From Ceratodon purpureus (Eukaryota; Streptophyta; Bryopsida; Pseudoditrichales; Ditrichaceae), in NCBI GenBank assembly GCA_014871385.1, contig CM026426.1, forward strand, positions 81,821,566 to 81,885,565: 64,000 nucleotides of DNA, written 5' to 3'. Shown here piece after piece: positions 21,343 to 33,480 of the stretch (positions within the stretch are counted from its first letter, which is position 1; the number at the start of each line of letters is the position of its first letter). The position numbers were made by a program, and so were the translations under genes. Below the pieces are notes generated by a model that ran no database searches, was not told the DNA's origin, and saw only the letters and a list, made by a program, of their open reading frames with translations.

Positions 21343-23690
21343 TCATGCCCCGCCGCGGGTGAGCTTCTGAGCTTCGCCTTTCTTGCTGAGGACCGTCTTG
21401 GTACTTAGAATTTTTTTGCCTCTATGGCGCCTCCGTCCCCCGCCTCGTGCCTTACCTACACCGTGCCCTTCTTCCTCTGAGCTCTGCTTGCGTCCATCTG
21501 CAATCCCCCATTTCGTCTCCTTAACCCTCCCCGCTTGGCTCCATCCCCAGCTATAAACCCCCCCTGCTTCAGTACGCTCCTCCCGCCTCTTCCATTTTCG
21601 AGCTCTTCTTTTTTTCTTGCTCAGCATCTGCGTTGCCTGCCCCTTTCAAGACGTCTCTCCTCTGAGACACGCCCCCCACAGGTACCATGGCGCTGCCATT
21701 GGCGCCGTCGGTTTCTGCACTGGCTCCAATCTGCCTCAGAGGAGCAGTGGCGATTTGGACAGCCCCCCCGCAAGTCGGAGTGCTGTCAACGACCGCCTGA
21801 TTCCTCCCTTCACCTTACAACGGTGGTTCGTCCTGTTTCCTCCCTCTTGGAGACCCTGTGGTTGATTTCTTCCCCTCCTCCTCACACCAACACCTCACTC
21901 TTTTTTCGCATTATTCCCACACCTGCACATACTCAAAGATGGTCCACGCTGCCCCACTCCCTCCCACACTCCATACACAGTTCTACCCAAATTTTCCCAC
22001 CATGATTCATTTATATGTCCCCCCCCCCCCCCCCCCCCAACTTCCCACACACTTTCACACGCATTCCACTTCACACACTCGTTTGGTTCCCCGCATACCT
22101 TCAAAGAATGCTGGCTCTTTATTCTTTAACAAAATAGTACTTTTCACTTCGTCCCCATCTTTCTACACCGGCCACTACATTTGCTGAAACTTCCCTTCTT
22201 GCCCCCCGCTCCCACCTTCCCGCACCCTTGCTTCTCTTCTCGCCATTCACCCCTCCATCCTGCCCCGCACGCTCCTCCGCACATCCTCCACGCCATAGCC
22301 CGCCGCTCATCGTTTTCCGCCGCCACTTTTTTCGCCCACCTCCGATCTCAAACCCTTGCATACCCTCCTCATTTCAAAGCCAACTGTTAGCACCCCCGCC
22401 CCCCACTATCACTCCCGCTCCCCTTCCTGGTTGCACCTCTAGCCCTCGTTCTGCCTCACCACTCTTTGCCTACTCACTCCCCCAACCACGCCCTGTGCTC
22501 CCTCCTTTCCTCCAAACATATCTCTTCCCACAGCTACTAACCTTTCCTTCCACTGCCACTCCTGAAACCCGCACGGTCACCTTCCTACCTCAATACTCCA
22601 CCCCTTCTTCCTCACCCCCCCTCTATACATCTCCCCCCTACAAAATCCCACCTCTCGGCTCCTTCCACACCCCTGAACCCCAAGTACGCACACCTTCTCC
22701 CCTCCCCCCCTCATCACTGCCCACTTCACACCCATTGCTTGGTCCCACCCTTCCCCTCTTCCACTTGCAGCTCCCATCTCCCCTCCTCTCTCCAACATGG
22801 CTCGGATAAAAACCACTGTGCGTAGGGTGAGCTTGTCAACTGACTCCTTATCCAACCTCTCAACCAAAATTTCCAAGCCCAACTCGTCAGCCTCTCACAG
22901 TAAGAAATTCTCCATCAAACTAAACAACCTTGCCTTGCACTCTCAAACTAACCCCCCCGTGCCCTCCACAAGTGATCATTGTGCAGATTCCTCAGTTGAC
23001 ACGGACGGCGGACGCACTTGCAGCTCTGGATCCCGACAACTCTGCCTCTCACTCTACTCGATCGCGCCGCCGCCGTCGCCTTGTCCCTACTGAGCCAGAT
23101 AGCGACGACTCACACGGAGAGCGCATCTCCCAAGCTTCCATTACTTTCTGACGCCCCGCCAAGGACCAGCCAACTTCAGTTATACTGCCAACCATTGCAC
23201 TTCTCCCTTAGGCCCCAGCCCCGGACTTCACCGACACCACCACCATGGCACTGACAGCCTCCGGCATCCCCCTGTCCACCCCCCTAACCGCCCTTGTCCC
23301 CGAACCAGCATCTGCCTGCACCCCCGCCCAACCTGCCACTGGATCCTACCCCGCTCAGGCCCGAACACCCACGGTGGGGTAGAATGTCCTTAAACCGCAA
23401 ACTTAAGCATTTGGGTATAGGTGTGGGGCTCTTATGTATTTTCTGAAAATTTTCATCAAAGGTAGAACAAGAATGATGCTGAAGGCAATTTTTTTCGGAA
23501 TTAAATAGCAAAAATCCAATTTATTATGAATTTTGTAAGTGAAAAGTGTCCCAGACCTAAAACCGCAAAAATGCTGAAATGTACAAAAGAGGTACATCTG
23601 ATATTTTAAAATCTAGAAATCAAGCCTGATCGGTTTAAGGACATTTGCGGTTTAAGGACATTCTACCCTAATCCCTCCCACTTACTCCCT
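21343..23690. other. C-rich 5' region of the LINE
   Basis: Low-complexity, C/T-rich plus strand with frames rich in Pro, Ser and Thr that look compositional rather than coding. It includes a run of 20 C at 22019-22038. A duplicated CGGTTTAAGGACATT motif occurs at about 23630-23660. No domain is recognised. Confidence 0.5.
22019..22038 (+). repeat. C homopolymer (20)
   Basis: Uninterrupted C run. Similar runs occur at 26416-26434, 26598-26610 and 27481-27495, all within the LINE and on the same strand. Confidence 0.95.
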
Positions 23691-23745
23691 CTTTGCACAT
23701 GAATTATGGTTATCTTACTTTGTTCACGAACATCTCAATACACAA

Positions 23746-25260
23746 ATGGGAATCCCTGAAGCCGCCACCCTCGGTGCGGTTAGTCTTGGCACCTTCGACA
23801 TGCCTGAATCTGAGGCTCATGAATACCACTCCTGTTGGCATCAGGAATACCACTCCTGTTGGCATCAGGAATACCACTCCTGTTGGCATGCCTTCTTACA
23901 TGTCCCTCAGCACCTCTTCCCTGCCACTCGCCCAAACAACCTGCCAGGTCAGTTCTATCACCTTACCCAGATTGCTTATGGTATTCCTGTTGACCCTTCT
24001 ACCGGCCTTTCCCATAATCACCAAATTGTCATCCGATTTCACCATGGCTATCATGACATGAAAAAGCAGGGAGTTCAAGCTACGGCAATTGCCCGCTTTG
24101 ACTCTATGGGTAATTCCCTAGCAAACAGATTTAGAGAAACTGTGTCTGTCCTCATCCACCCTCAAACCAAACGATGGCTCGGTTTCCTTAAGGTTGACCT
24201 GTTGAACCCCAGTGTTGATGGCCTCGCCTTACTTCAAGGCACCCGCATCTTCACCTTACAGCTTTAGGACTTGACCTACGTTGTAGGGAAAGTTGAAAAA
24301 GGTTTCGACTTCCCATTTACCGCTGTTAACCGCTGTCTCCACCTTGAGAGTCCCATTCTCACTCGCTACACCTGTAGACAGCTCCTTGTTGAACTCACCC
24401 GACATGGCTATTTGGCTGATGCTATTCTCGAGTTCATTGGAGTCTCCAAGCGCACACGGGAGTTAGAAACTGCTAAGGTCACAGTAGCCTCTAAAGCCAC
24501 CAAGCAATCCCTCTTAAACACTCCGATCCTGTTTGTCGGCCATAGTCTAGTGATCAGTGCTCCCTCTTCTGAGCGCTCTTCCAACCCCCTTGCCCTCGAA
24601 GCCCTTACCACCTCGGTCCTCGTCCGCGGCCTCTTAGTTGAGTATTCGCAGTTACAAACTACTGCTGCCCACCACAAGATGATTGGACCCAAGAACGTAC
24701 TCTCCATGACTTACAACAAAGCTGAAGGCGATGTCATGGGCCGTCATGACGGAGTTGCAACCCTACACTAATTGAACGTTGCCATTTACACACACTGGTG
24801 TAATCGTAAAGGCGTCCCTTGCCTCGGTAAGCTGATCGACTTTGTCTCCCCTACTAAGAGCTTAGCCGTCAGCAATCTCCCTCCTACAGCCCGTGCACAG
24901 GACCACAGGCCCACACGTGAGGTCATTGAAGAGGCCATTATACCCCTGAAGAACAAAGCCCCGGCAACCCCCCGGCTTATCCAAATCGAAGCCATGATTC
25001 ATGCAGTCGAGGGCCGCCTCCCCTCCCACATCTCCTCCCGCCGTGACGACATTACCACCCGCACTCCTGCCAAGATCGACTCGCCACTGAACGTATAACG
25101 ATCCTACAGCAAAGTCATCACAACAACATTTGCCACCAGCTTAGTCTACTCACCTCCGCCTTAGAGGCCTACAGCAACAATTGCGGTGGCATATTTTCGG
25201 CTCTCAACTCCGCGCTCGCCAAAGCCCAACCTACAGCCACCTGCACCTCTGCCCCTTTGC
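23746..25260 (+). pseudogene. LINE ORF1-like gene
   Basis: Starts at ATG 23746 and runs in one frame to 25098 apart from TAG 24265 and TAA 24769. It then shifts frame near 25080, continuing as LLTSALEAYSNNCGGIFSAL to 25259. Segments such as NHQIVIRFHHGYHDM, FTAVNRCLHLESP and IEAMIHAVEGRLPSHI look like a folded protein, but I recognise no named domain and see no CCHC knuckle. Position upstream of ORF2 suggests the RNA-binding ORF1 role (inference). The three frame blocks are exactly in register across both stop codons. Confidence 0.6.
23820..23891 (+). repeat. 24-bp tandem repeat, three copies, in ORF1
   Basis: The unit contains AATACCACTCCTGTTGGCAT and is repeated three times with no base change, the last unit being cut short. 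In the ORF1 frame it encodes EYHSCWHQ three times. Confidence 0.95.
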
Positions 25261-27545
25261 TGATACATGATTAGCACGACCATGTACCTCAGCCTCTTCG
25301 GTTTACTCCTCCTCTCTTGCTTCCGCCACTCGGGCCTCTCCCCCCTCCCCCCACCAACTCACAGATGGGATACTTCCCCACACCCTTCCTTGTCATGTGG
25401 CCAAATTAATAAAGACTGTCTCTCTTTTCCCCTCCTACTTGCGTGTCCTCTTCCTTTTCCATTGCTCCCACCTGCCTTCACATTCTCCCCCTCTCTTCTA
25501 ATCTCCTCGTTATGCTTGCCGTCCCCTTGCTGTTAGTCAATCCTGTTCATATCTCCACATACTTCTCGCCCCCCTGCATCCCCACGTACTTCACCCCAAC
25601 TCTAAACCCTTGTCATTCCTTGTTCTCCTATTCCCCCTCCTTCCCCCAAACACAAATTTCACTCCCCGCATCCCCCCCTCCTTCACTCCCTGCACGGCCG
25701 CGCTCCCCAATTACACACCTTTTCCTCCCCCCAATTCCCCTGATCCCACACCCCTCCCCACCCCCTCCATTCCATGCTCTTTGATTTCCTCCCACATCCG
25801 CCTGCTGACCCACCACATCCCACTCCCTACATACCCCTGCACCCCGCTCTCCGCCTTACACCCAGCTCCTCCACCGATCACACCCCCACCTTCACTTCTC
25901 CAATCAAGTCCCGTTCACCCCTATTCAACCATATGACCTTCCCACATCTCCTCTCCACATACCTGGTCTCCTTCCACAACCCCCTTCGCCGATCCTTCCT
26001 CTACTCCACAAACTCCCAAGCTGCTCTTCGCCTCCTGCATAGCCCCTCATCCAGCTGCTCCATATGCCGCGACTCTGTCGCCCACCGACACCTCCCCACA
26101 TTGCCTCCCACCTCACACCCTCAATCCAGACACTTGCTTATTTCCCAATCTTCCCCTCCCCTCTCTCCGCTCCGCAAACCCCCGTCTTCGCCTCAACCTA
26201 CCCCTGCCCCTTTGGTTCCCTAAACCCCCTCCCCAATACTCACTCCCAATTTCCTCTCGCCCCGCATCTTCCCTCGGCATTTCTCTCCAATGCACTTACT
26301 CCACACCCTGGATCGTATCCTGCTCCAAGGCTTTCCCCACTTTCTCCACCGACACCCCATCACCTTCCCGTACCCAAAACCCCACTCTCATCCCCGGCCC
26401 CGCCCACTCACCCCACCCCCCCCCCCCCCCCCCCATACCCTGCCCTACCTACCCGACCCAAACCTACCCATGCGGCTCTTCATACCCTGTCCGGATCCCC
26501 CTGTACCCACCTTCTCCTACCCGTCTTCTCCCAAACCCGGGTTTCAGTCCTTCTCTTTGTCTATCCTTCCAGCAACTCCCACCTTGTTTTTTCTCCACCC
26601 CCCCCCCCCCTCCTCCACCCCACTCTATCTCAAGCTTCATTTTCTACCACCCTCCTTTATGTCCCCCACCCTCCACTAAAACAATGGACACGGCCTGCCG
26701 ACCTCGTCCAGAAACAAATCCCCACATCCTCCCTCCCACTCCCCACTCTTAACTTCCTCTCTCCACTTCCTCCACCTCTCACCTCAACTTTCTTCCTCCT
26801 CTATGCCCGTTTTACTCCCTTCTTCACCACACCTTCATTCTTTTCCCCACTTTCCCCCCGTCCCTTCCATCCCTCCTTTCCCTACCCCCCCCCATAACTT
26901 CCCTAGTATCCCCCCTTCTACAATTTTTCCACTACTTTTTACATTTTCTCTCACTTCCATCACCACTGCCCTAAACCTCTCAAACTCGTCAACTCTACCA
27001 CATGTAACGTGACACCTATAGAAAACGTGCTAAAACATACTTCATCCCTAATTCAATCAAATTTCAACCTGAATATCAACACCTTGCACGTACCTTCTCT
27101 CCCATCCTCAACATAGACCATCCACTACACCTCCAAACCACGACTACGTTCCCCCACTTACATCAATACATTCAAACACAAAACCACTCCCCACCTCCCA
27201 CATTCTTTATGCCTTAATTGTTACCATCCATCCTTCCATCACCACTTGCAACGACACATTTGCCCAACCCCAAGCTCACTACTTCAACGACATTTGGACC
27301 ACCTCTCTCCTCATCCAACTTTCTAACCTTTCCAACCCCCCCGAACGCCACATCCTCACTACACATCCATACACCAAATTCCTTGACAATCACTACAACA
27401 TTATCCACCGCAAAACTACAATCCACCACGACTTGTACAAATCCCCTTGTTGTCTTGAACCTTTAAACAAATACTCTCATCCCCCCCCCCCCCCCAACCC
27501 CCCACCATTCCTACCCCACTACGAAGACCAAATACCAACTCCTCT
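25261..27545. other. C-rich spacer between LINE ORF1 and ORF2
   Basis: Extremely C-rich, G-poor plus strand with C homopolymers at 26416-26434, 26598-26610 and 27481-27495. The plus-strand frames are Pro/Ser/Leu-rich without recognisable domains. It may be partly a degenerate low-complexity N-terminus of ORF2. Confidence 0.5.
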
Positions 27546-28340
27546 CACGAAACAAACATCATCACTTGGAATGCCTCATCCTTGAATACCGCCCTACAAA
27601 ATTTACAAAGCCTCGTCTTGACCTCCCTCTCAAACACCGCAATCATTCACATTCAAGAAACTAAACTCACTACAACAAAATCTACTAAGTACATCCAACA
27701 TCTCTTACGAGACTACAAATTTATTTTTAACAACACCTACGCCCTCACCTGGTGTATCCAACAATGTATGCCCTATACCCCTGGCAGAGGCGGCCTCCTC
27801 ACCTTAATACACAAAAAATTTGCCTTCCCCGGCAATGTCACCAAAATCCCCACCCCCGCTAATATCTCCTCGTATCTCCAAATTCTCTGCATCCACAACC
27901 AACCGATACAATCCGGGCTTCTTATATACATGTATATGCCTACCCACTCAAACAATATTCGCCTCATTCCCATATTCCAAACCACCATATCCAACCAAAT
28001 CACATCAAACCCCAACCACATTTATACTCTATGTGGTGACTTCAACCGTGACATCGCACTACAAGGCCAACAAAACCACCATAACCACACATTACTACAA
28101 GGCGCAGACATTCTCTGGAAAGACTTTACACTCTCTCAACTTTGAATACATTCCCACCAACACCACCTACTCCCGACAAGGCGGCTATAACTAGACCTCT
28201 ACTAGCTTGATCGATGGTTTCCATATAAATTCCCCCTATAACCACAAATACTTCTCAACCATTAATCTCAACTCCGACCATTATCCTATCACCCTTCACC
28301 TCCCCCACAATACACTCATTGCTAGAACCCCACCCCCCCT
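27546..28340 (+). pseudogene. LINE ORF2, AP-like endonuclease domain
   Basis: Motifs in order: NIITWNASSLN, HIQETKL (catalytic Glu region), CGDFNRDI, then STSLIDGF and SDHYPITLHL (the SDHxP motif). These are the exonuclease-endonuclease-phosphatase signatures of APE-type LINEs, which nick target DNA. There is a frameshift near 28105. TAG 28192 lies between GGYN and TSTSLIDGF and stays in frame with the downstream part. Confidence 0.82.
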
Positions 28341-30130
28341 CTCCACTCTACGACCCAAAATTTTAAATCCTATCCTCCCAGCAAACCTCAAACACTTCAA
28401 CATCAAATTTTTTGAGCACAACTCGCTCCAAATCAATACCCTGACTAATCTTTTGGAAAGCCATGACCACCTTACCGATGACCAATGGGCCTCCGCCTGC
28501 TCTTCTCTCGACCAAATCATAGACAACATCTTAGCAACCATCGAAAGAACTTGTCAAGCACCTCCACTATCCACTCTCACCCCTCGCACAATCCATGAAG
28601 GCGGCTTCCTACCCCGCAAATTAGCCTTGGCATGGCACAAACACCTCGCCACCTACCACCTTACCCGCAAAACCATATACATCGCAAAGCACGACCCCCA
28701 CTGGCAAACCCACCCTATTCTCACCAAAATACGGAATGTCCGACATGTCCAAATCCCCAAACCCCCACTCATAAACACCGTTCTCCATACCTCGATTGAT
28801 GACATTGCTGCTATTGCAAAAACCGCCAACAATGAAGCCCGCAAAATTACCACTAAGTACACCAAATCTTGTATTCTAAAAGTTGTCTCCAAATACCGCC
28901 AACTCTAAGTAAAAAGCCCCAAAAAAGTCAATCGAAGAGTCTTTCAAAACTCCGAAACCTCACCCCTAGATTCCATCATTGACCGGCATCAAAACATCTT
29001 GACCAGCCTTGACAACATCGCACACGAAATCTACATCCTCTTGGCCTATGGCGAGGCCATCAAATCACATGACAGCCAAGAAGGCTACCGCGCCGAAAAA
29101 GAGACACCTCTCGGCAATTACAACTCCTCATCATTGCCTTGGAATATGCCAGATTTACAAACCAAGATATTTACATCCTCTGCATTGACTTCAAAAATTC
29201 CTTTGGTTCCATCGATCATGCTCGACTCCTTGCCATCATAAAAGACCTTGGCTTCCCCTCCGATGCAATCAATCTTATCAGAAACATTTACTCTCAGTCT
29301 TCCACTATCTTCTCCGAGGAACATTTTGGTAAAATCCAACCCATCCCGATCTAGAGAGGCACCATTCAAGGCGATACCTTAAGCCCCTACCTCTTCATTA
29401 TCTTCCTCAAACCTCTCCTCCGTTGGCTCCAACAAGGTGATAATGACTACACCTTTGACCATCCAAAGTAACCATATCCTCCGCCGTCTACGCCGATGAC
29501 TTAGACGCAATTGCCAACATTTTACAATCTCTACAACTCCAACACAATAAACTCGACAAATTCTGTGCCTGGGCCGGAATGGACCTTGGCATCTCCAAAT
29601 GTGCCGTCACTAGATCCCCCAACAAATCCAAAATGAATCCTCTGGCCTTCAAAGCCCAACCTCTGGCCACCAATATCAATTACCAGCCCATCCCTGTACT
29701 TGACCAACACGAACCATACACTTACCTTGGTATAAATCTTGCACCCTCTCTCAAATGGAAAACACAAATCAACACCACCACCTCCAAAGTTATCAAACAA
29801 TGCCAAGCCCTGGCCGCCTGCCCTGCCACTTTAAACAAAAAATTAATATGGTCGATACGGTCATCCGCGCCGGCATTGCCTACAGCTTCTACGCTGTACC
29901 TTACTCCATCCTCGCTATCAAAAAACTTGATAAAAATATCATTGCCCTTCATAAAACAATCTGTGGCATCCCTAAAAGCACCTCCAACATCGTCACACAC
30001 AACTCCCCCACGACTTATTTGGCTTTGAAGCATTTTCTCTCCAAAATGCTTATCTGCAGTGCATTGGCGAACAACTCCAAGATGCCCTTAACGACAAAGG
30101 TCGACTTGGCAAAATTTACTATGGTCTAGT
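28341..30130 (+). pseudogene. LINE ORF2, reverse transcriptase domain
   Basis: After a helical linker (28341-28905), TAA 28906 interrupts one frame that continues as VKSPKKVNRRVFQNSE. The RT core has CIDFKNSFGSIDHARLL (motif A), RGTIQGDTLSPYLF (motif B, preceded by TAG 29352) and SAVYADDLDAIA (YADD at 29489-29500). GMDLGISKCAVTRS and TYLGINL follow. Frameshifts near 29130, 29460 and 29850 break the protein. RT would copy the element RNA by target-primed synthesis. This copy cannot make a continuous enzyme. Confidence 0.85.
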
Positions 30131-31983
30131 CCAATATATCCTCGCCAAATTTGGCGGCTCCAAAGAAATACCGCGCATCAAATCTCACCACTATATCCGT
30201 TCTCCTCTCACACGCACCTTGTTCCTACTCATACATCATGTCGTAGTTCACCTTAAAAGCACGCTTGCCCCCTTCCTTCTCCATACCTCTCCATTAGAAA
30301 CTGCCTGGATGCGCGAAGCCCTTAATCTCCATCACCTCCACCCTACCACTTCGCTTAAACTCCTCCACAAGCTCCTCAATTACAATATAACAACATTAGA
30401 CCAACTTACCTTATCCAATGGCACCACCCTCATGACCCCAATTGACTTCGAACGCTACCACTCAACCCCCTCTTGCCTCATTTTTAGCGCATTAAACCTC
30501 GCTACACAACTCTTTTGCCACTCGTCTTGCCAACCATGTTGTCCCGCCCCTTGCCATTACCACCACCCTGCAGACACCCTCAAAGATGCCTACATCCTCC
30601 TCAACCTCCACATTCTACCCCCACAACCGGCCCCTCCCGTACACCCCCCGCCAACCCACCCCACCGTCTCCTCCCATCACCCCCCTCTCATATACTCCAC
30701 AACCTTAGACACTTCTTCATCCACACCATCCTTGATCACAAACATCGACTCTACAACGTACCTCATGAAATCCCCCGCAAAGATACCGCCTACCTTTGCC
30801 GATGGACTACACCCAACAACACTACCTACGCTAGATGGCTCACACACCGCTCCCTTTTTCTTTGGAGCGACGCCCTCGTTTGCACCCATAATACCAACAT
30901 CCTCACTCACTACTATATTAAACTTTAACACAAACATTACTCCAACATCATTAAAGCATACTTCTCCTTCAAACAACCACGTGACTCTCGATTTGTCACC
31001 ACTGCTACAATCATACCACTAGCACATATCTCTATTACGGATAATGAATGCAACCCCGAAGACAATATTGAAACAACCACCAACACTATCCAAACACACT
31101 TTGATGTTGCCCACATATACGAAGATAATGGACGCCAGCTCATCACAATCCCACGCCAACGACTCAACTGGCTTTGGCAACAATATCAACAAGCCAAGCA
31201 CACCTTGCACGGCCTCAAACCACCCACCCAACCATTTGAGACCGAAATTGTTTGGTTATACCAAAGATATAAATAGCGTGTCCCAAAGAATGACCCTCTT
31301 CAATGCGCAAAATATACTATACTGCCTCTAATATTGAACTCTCTCATTGACACCTTTCACATCACCACATCCTACTTCTCCTGCCCACTCACTTGCCCTA
31401 CTCAATTCACTCACTTCCACTCCCCATTTTCCAGAGATAAAATCTTTGGCTCCTTTGGGAAAGCATTCGACCATAAATGGTCTGGCATCGCTTACGCTCA
31501 CCCTCACACCGCTCTCGAACTACAACAGACCATCCACTGGGCCCGACTCGATGCCAAAACCAATCCCGTCACTATCACTCTTGTCATCTCTCCTGATACT
31601 AATTGGTATAAAAACTTCAACCCCTATATTGGCCCCATTCTAGATACACGCGTCATCGCCCACTTTGCTGCAGAGACCATTACCTATGATGAGCCCACCA
31701 TACCCCCGGAACTCAACCTTAATGGAAGGAACTCTCTGCGCTCCAAATCGTGTGCATCCACCACCGAAGTAACCCCATTGGCTCCGTTGACCTCCTACAA
31801 CAACTCACAACTATAGCAAAACCCTTAGAATACCACATATTCACACCACCATCACCCCCCCTACTCCCCCACACACTCTCGTTAAGCCGAGCAAACAATG
31901 GTCTAAACTAATCTATCCTCTCACCCCTACAAACACCCAAACAACCTTCCCCTCGCTCCCCCCCATACCGCACCAACCTCCTC
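30131..31983 (+). pseudogene. LINE ORF2 linker region
   Basis: Frames such as LLKLLHKLLNYNITTLDQL (30219 onward) and FGKAFDHKWSGIAYAHPHTA (31334 onward) look coding and lie between RT and RNase H. The region is broken by shifts. No named domain is recognised. It resembles the thumb/linker of RNase H-bearing LINEs by position only. Confidence 0.5.
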
Positions 31984-32553
31984 CTCAAATTGGAGCCACA
32001 ATTTAGCTATTACACCAATGGCTCCTTCAAATCCCCCAAAGAAATTGCCCCCGGCGAATGGCTGCGTGAACGTACCGGCTATGGTATCTACAGCCCCAAA
32101 GGTCTACACATCCCCAAACGACTTCATGGCCACCTGAACATACTCTGTGCCGAAATGATGGCAATCCAAAAAACACTTAGAATCATCAATACACAATTTC
32201 CTAATGAACTAGCATATATATTCACGGATTGTCTCAATGTCTTATACCTGCTCAACACACAAATCAAACACCCCACTCTGCACAATAAATCTCACCAAGA
32301 TCAAGTTACACTTGCCTCCATGGTCGAACTTCTCCAACAACGGACCCAACCAATTTCGTTATACAAAATTTGCGCCCATATTAACAATGACGGCAACGAA
32401 GAAGCTGATCTATTAGCAAAGCGTGAGACACACAAAGCTCATTGCAACGCTCAGCAGCCCTATGAACATGCCCATGCCACTCCTTACTACTTCCAAAAAG
32501 ACGATTGGCCATCCATGATCTCTGTTCCGGACAAGGCCCCATTCAAATCCTAG
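31984..32553 (+). pseudogene. LINE ORF2, RNase H domain
   Basis: One open frame has SYYTNGSF (first Asp of the usual TDGS replaced by Asn), ILCAEMMAIQKTL (catalytic Glu), AYIFTDCLNVLYLL (catalytic Asp) and HINNDGNEEADLLAK (the GNExAD motif). These are the RNase HI active-site blocks. The D-to-N change at the first site would impair catalysis. Confidence 0.8.
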
Positions 32554-32738
32554 AAAAACAAATCACAAAACATGATAGAGAAAACAACTTAGAAACAATG
32601 GCCATACAAACTCGCAATATCAGCAAATGGACGGGCAACCCCGATATTGACAATGATCTCTCTAATGATTTCTAGAATAACCCCGCTGTTGCAGATAAAC
32701 AAAAATCTTGCCTCATTAAATTTTGCACATGAACATAC

Positions 32739-33281
32739 ATGGGCCAAGCCCGAAAACAACTATTTTTTGTCAGAGACCGATTCTCGTCTATCACGTGCCC
32801 CATTTGTCCCTCTCATGAACTGGATACATTGTTCAATGTACTCCTCACCTGCCAACAACAACACCTCAATTCCCTCCGCGTTAAAAGACATAACAAAGCC
32901 GTCTGGGAAATCCGCAAATTACTTGCCTCCTCTCAGAAATCTCGTTGTTTTATTCTCATGAACGCTTGCACCTTCAGCAACAAACCCCGGGAGAATAGTG
33001 TCCCCAACTGGCTCCTCCCTTGCACTTGCGGCACACAATGGTGCCATTGTAACTCTCAATTCTGCCCGGACATTCTCTACGTCAAAGGCTTGCCATACCA
33101 TAGCAATCCCTCTACCGACATAAACCCTAATCTCATCATACAATTCATTAAATTTACCTACTGTAATGACCGATTCTCGCAAGAGACACTTGTTGCTAAA
33201 CCCAACAAATACAATCCCTTAATTGGTAGTATCACTGCTCACGGATGGAAAGTTGATCCCCTTATAGTGATCACAGCTTGA
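32739..33281 (+). pseudogene. LINE ORF2 C-terminal Cys-rich segment
   Basis: TCPICPSHELDTLFNVLLTC matches the C-P-x-C-x-H/E-x-L-x-x-C zinc-finger-like motif found after RNase H in many LINEs. A second cluster, LPCTCGTQWCHCNSQFCP, follows about 80 residues later. The frame ends at TGA 33279. From there to 33480 no further coding is clear. Confidence 0.65.
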
Positions 33282-33480
33282 GCCAGAGCCACCACACACA
33301 TCCCATCAATGAAACTACTTGAAGCCAACTTCAAAATATCTCTACTTACCATCAAAGGCACCTTCAAAACTATCAAGACCATTGCCATATACTATGCCAT
33401 GTCCATCCTCTTCCACAAACGACGACTCAAAAATTGCCAACTGCTCTCCGACTCCTTCGATCCCCCATAGATTATAGACT

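Larger units (their letters stand above)
21340..33480 (+). mobile_element. Long non-LTR retrotransposon (LINE), degenerate
   Basis: In order on the plus strand: a C-rich 5' region, an ORF1-like gene (23746-25260), and ORF2 with AP-endonuclease, reverse transcriptase, RNase H and a Cys-rich C-terminal segment. The whole stretch is strikingly C-rich and G-poor on the plus strand, with several C homopolymers. I cannot define the exact ends or a target-site duplication; the boundaries given follow composition and the last coding frame. Several frameshifts and in-frame TAG/TAA codons show the copy is inactive. A RNase H downstream of the RT is found in I-like and Dualen/RandI-like LINE groups. Clade placement is not attempted. 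Confidence 0.8.

Noticed and set aside
21535..27012. Several plus-strand Pro/Ser/Thr-rich frames in the LINE spacer
   Set aside because: They follow from the C-rich composition and poly-C runs; overlapping frames look alike and no domain is visible.
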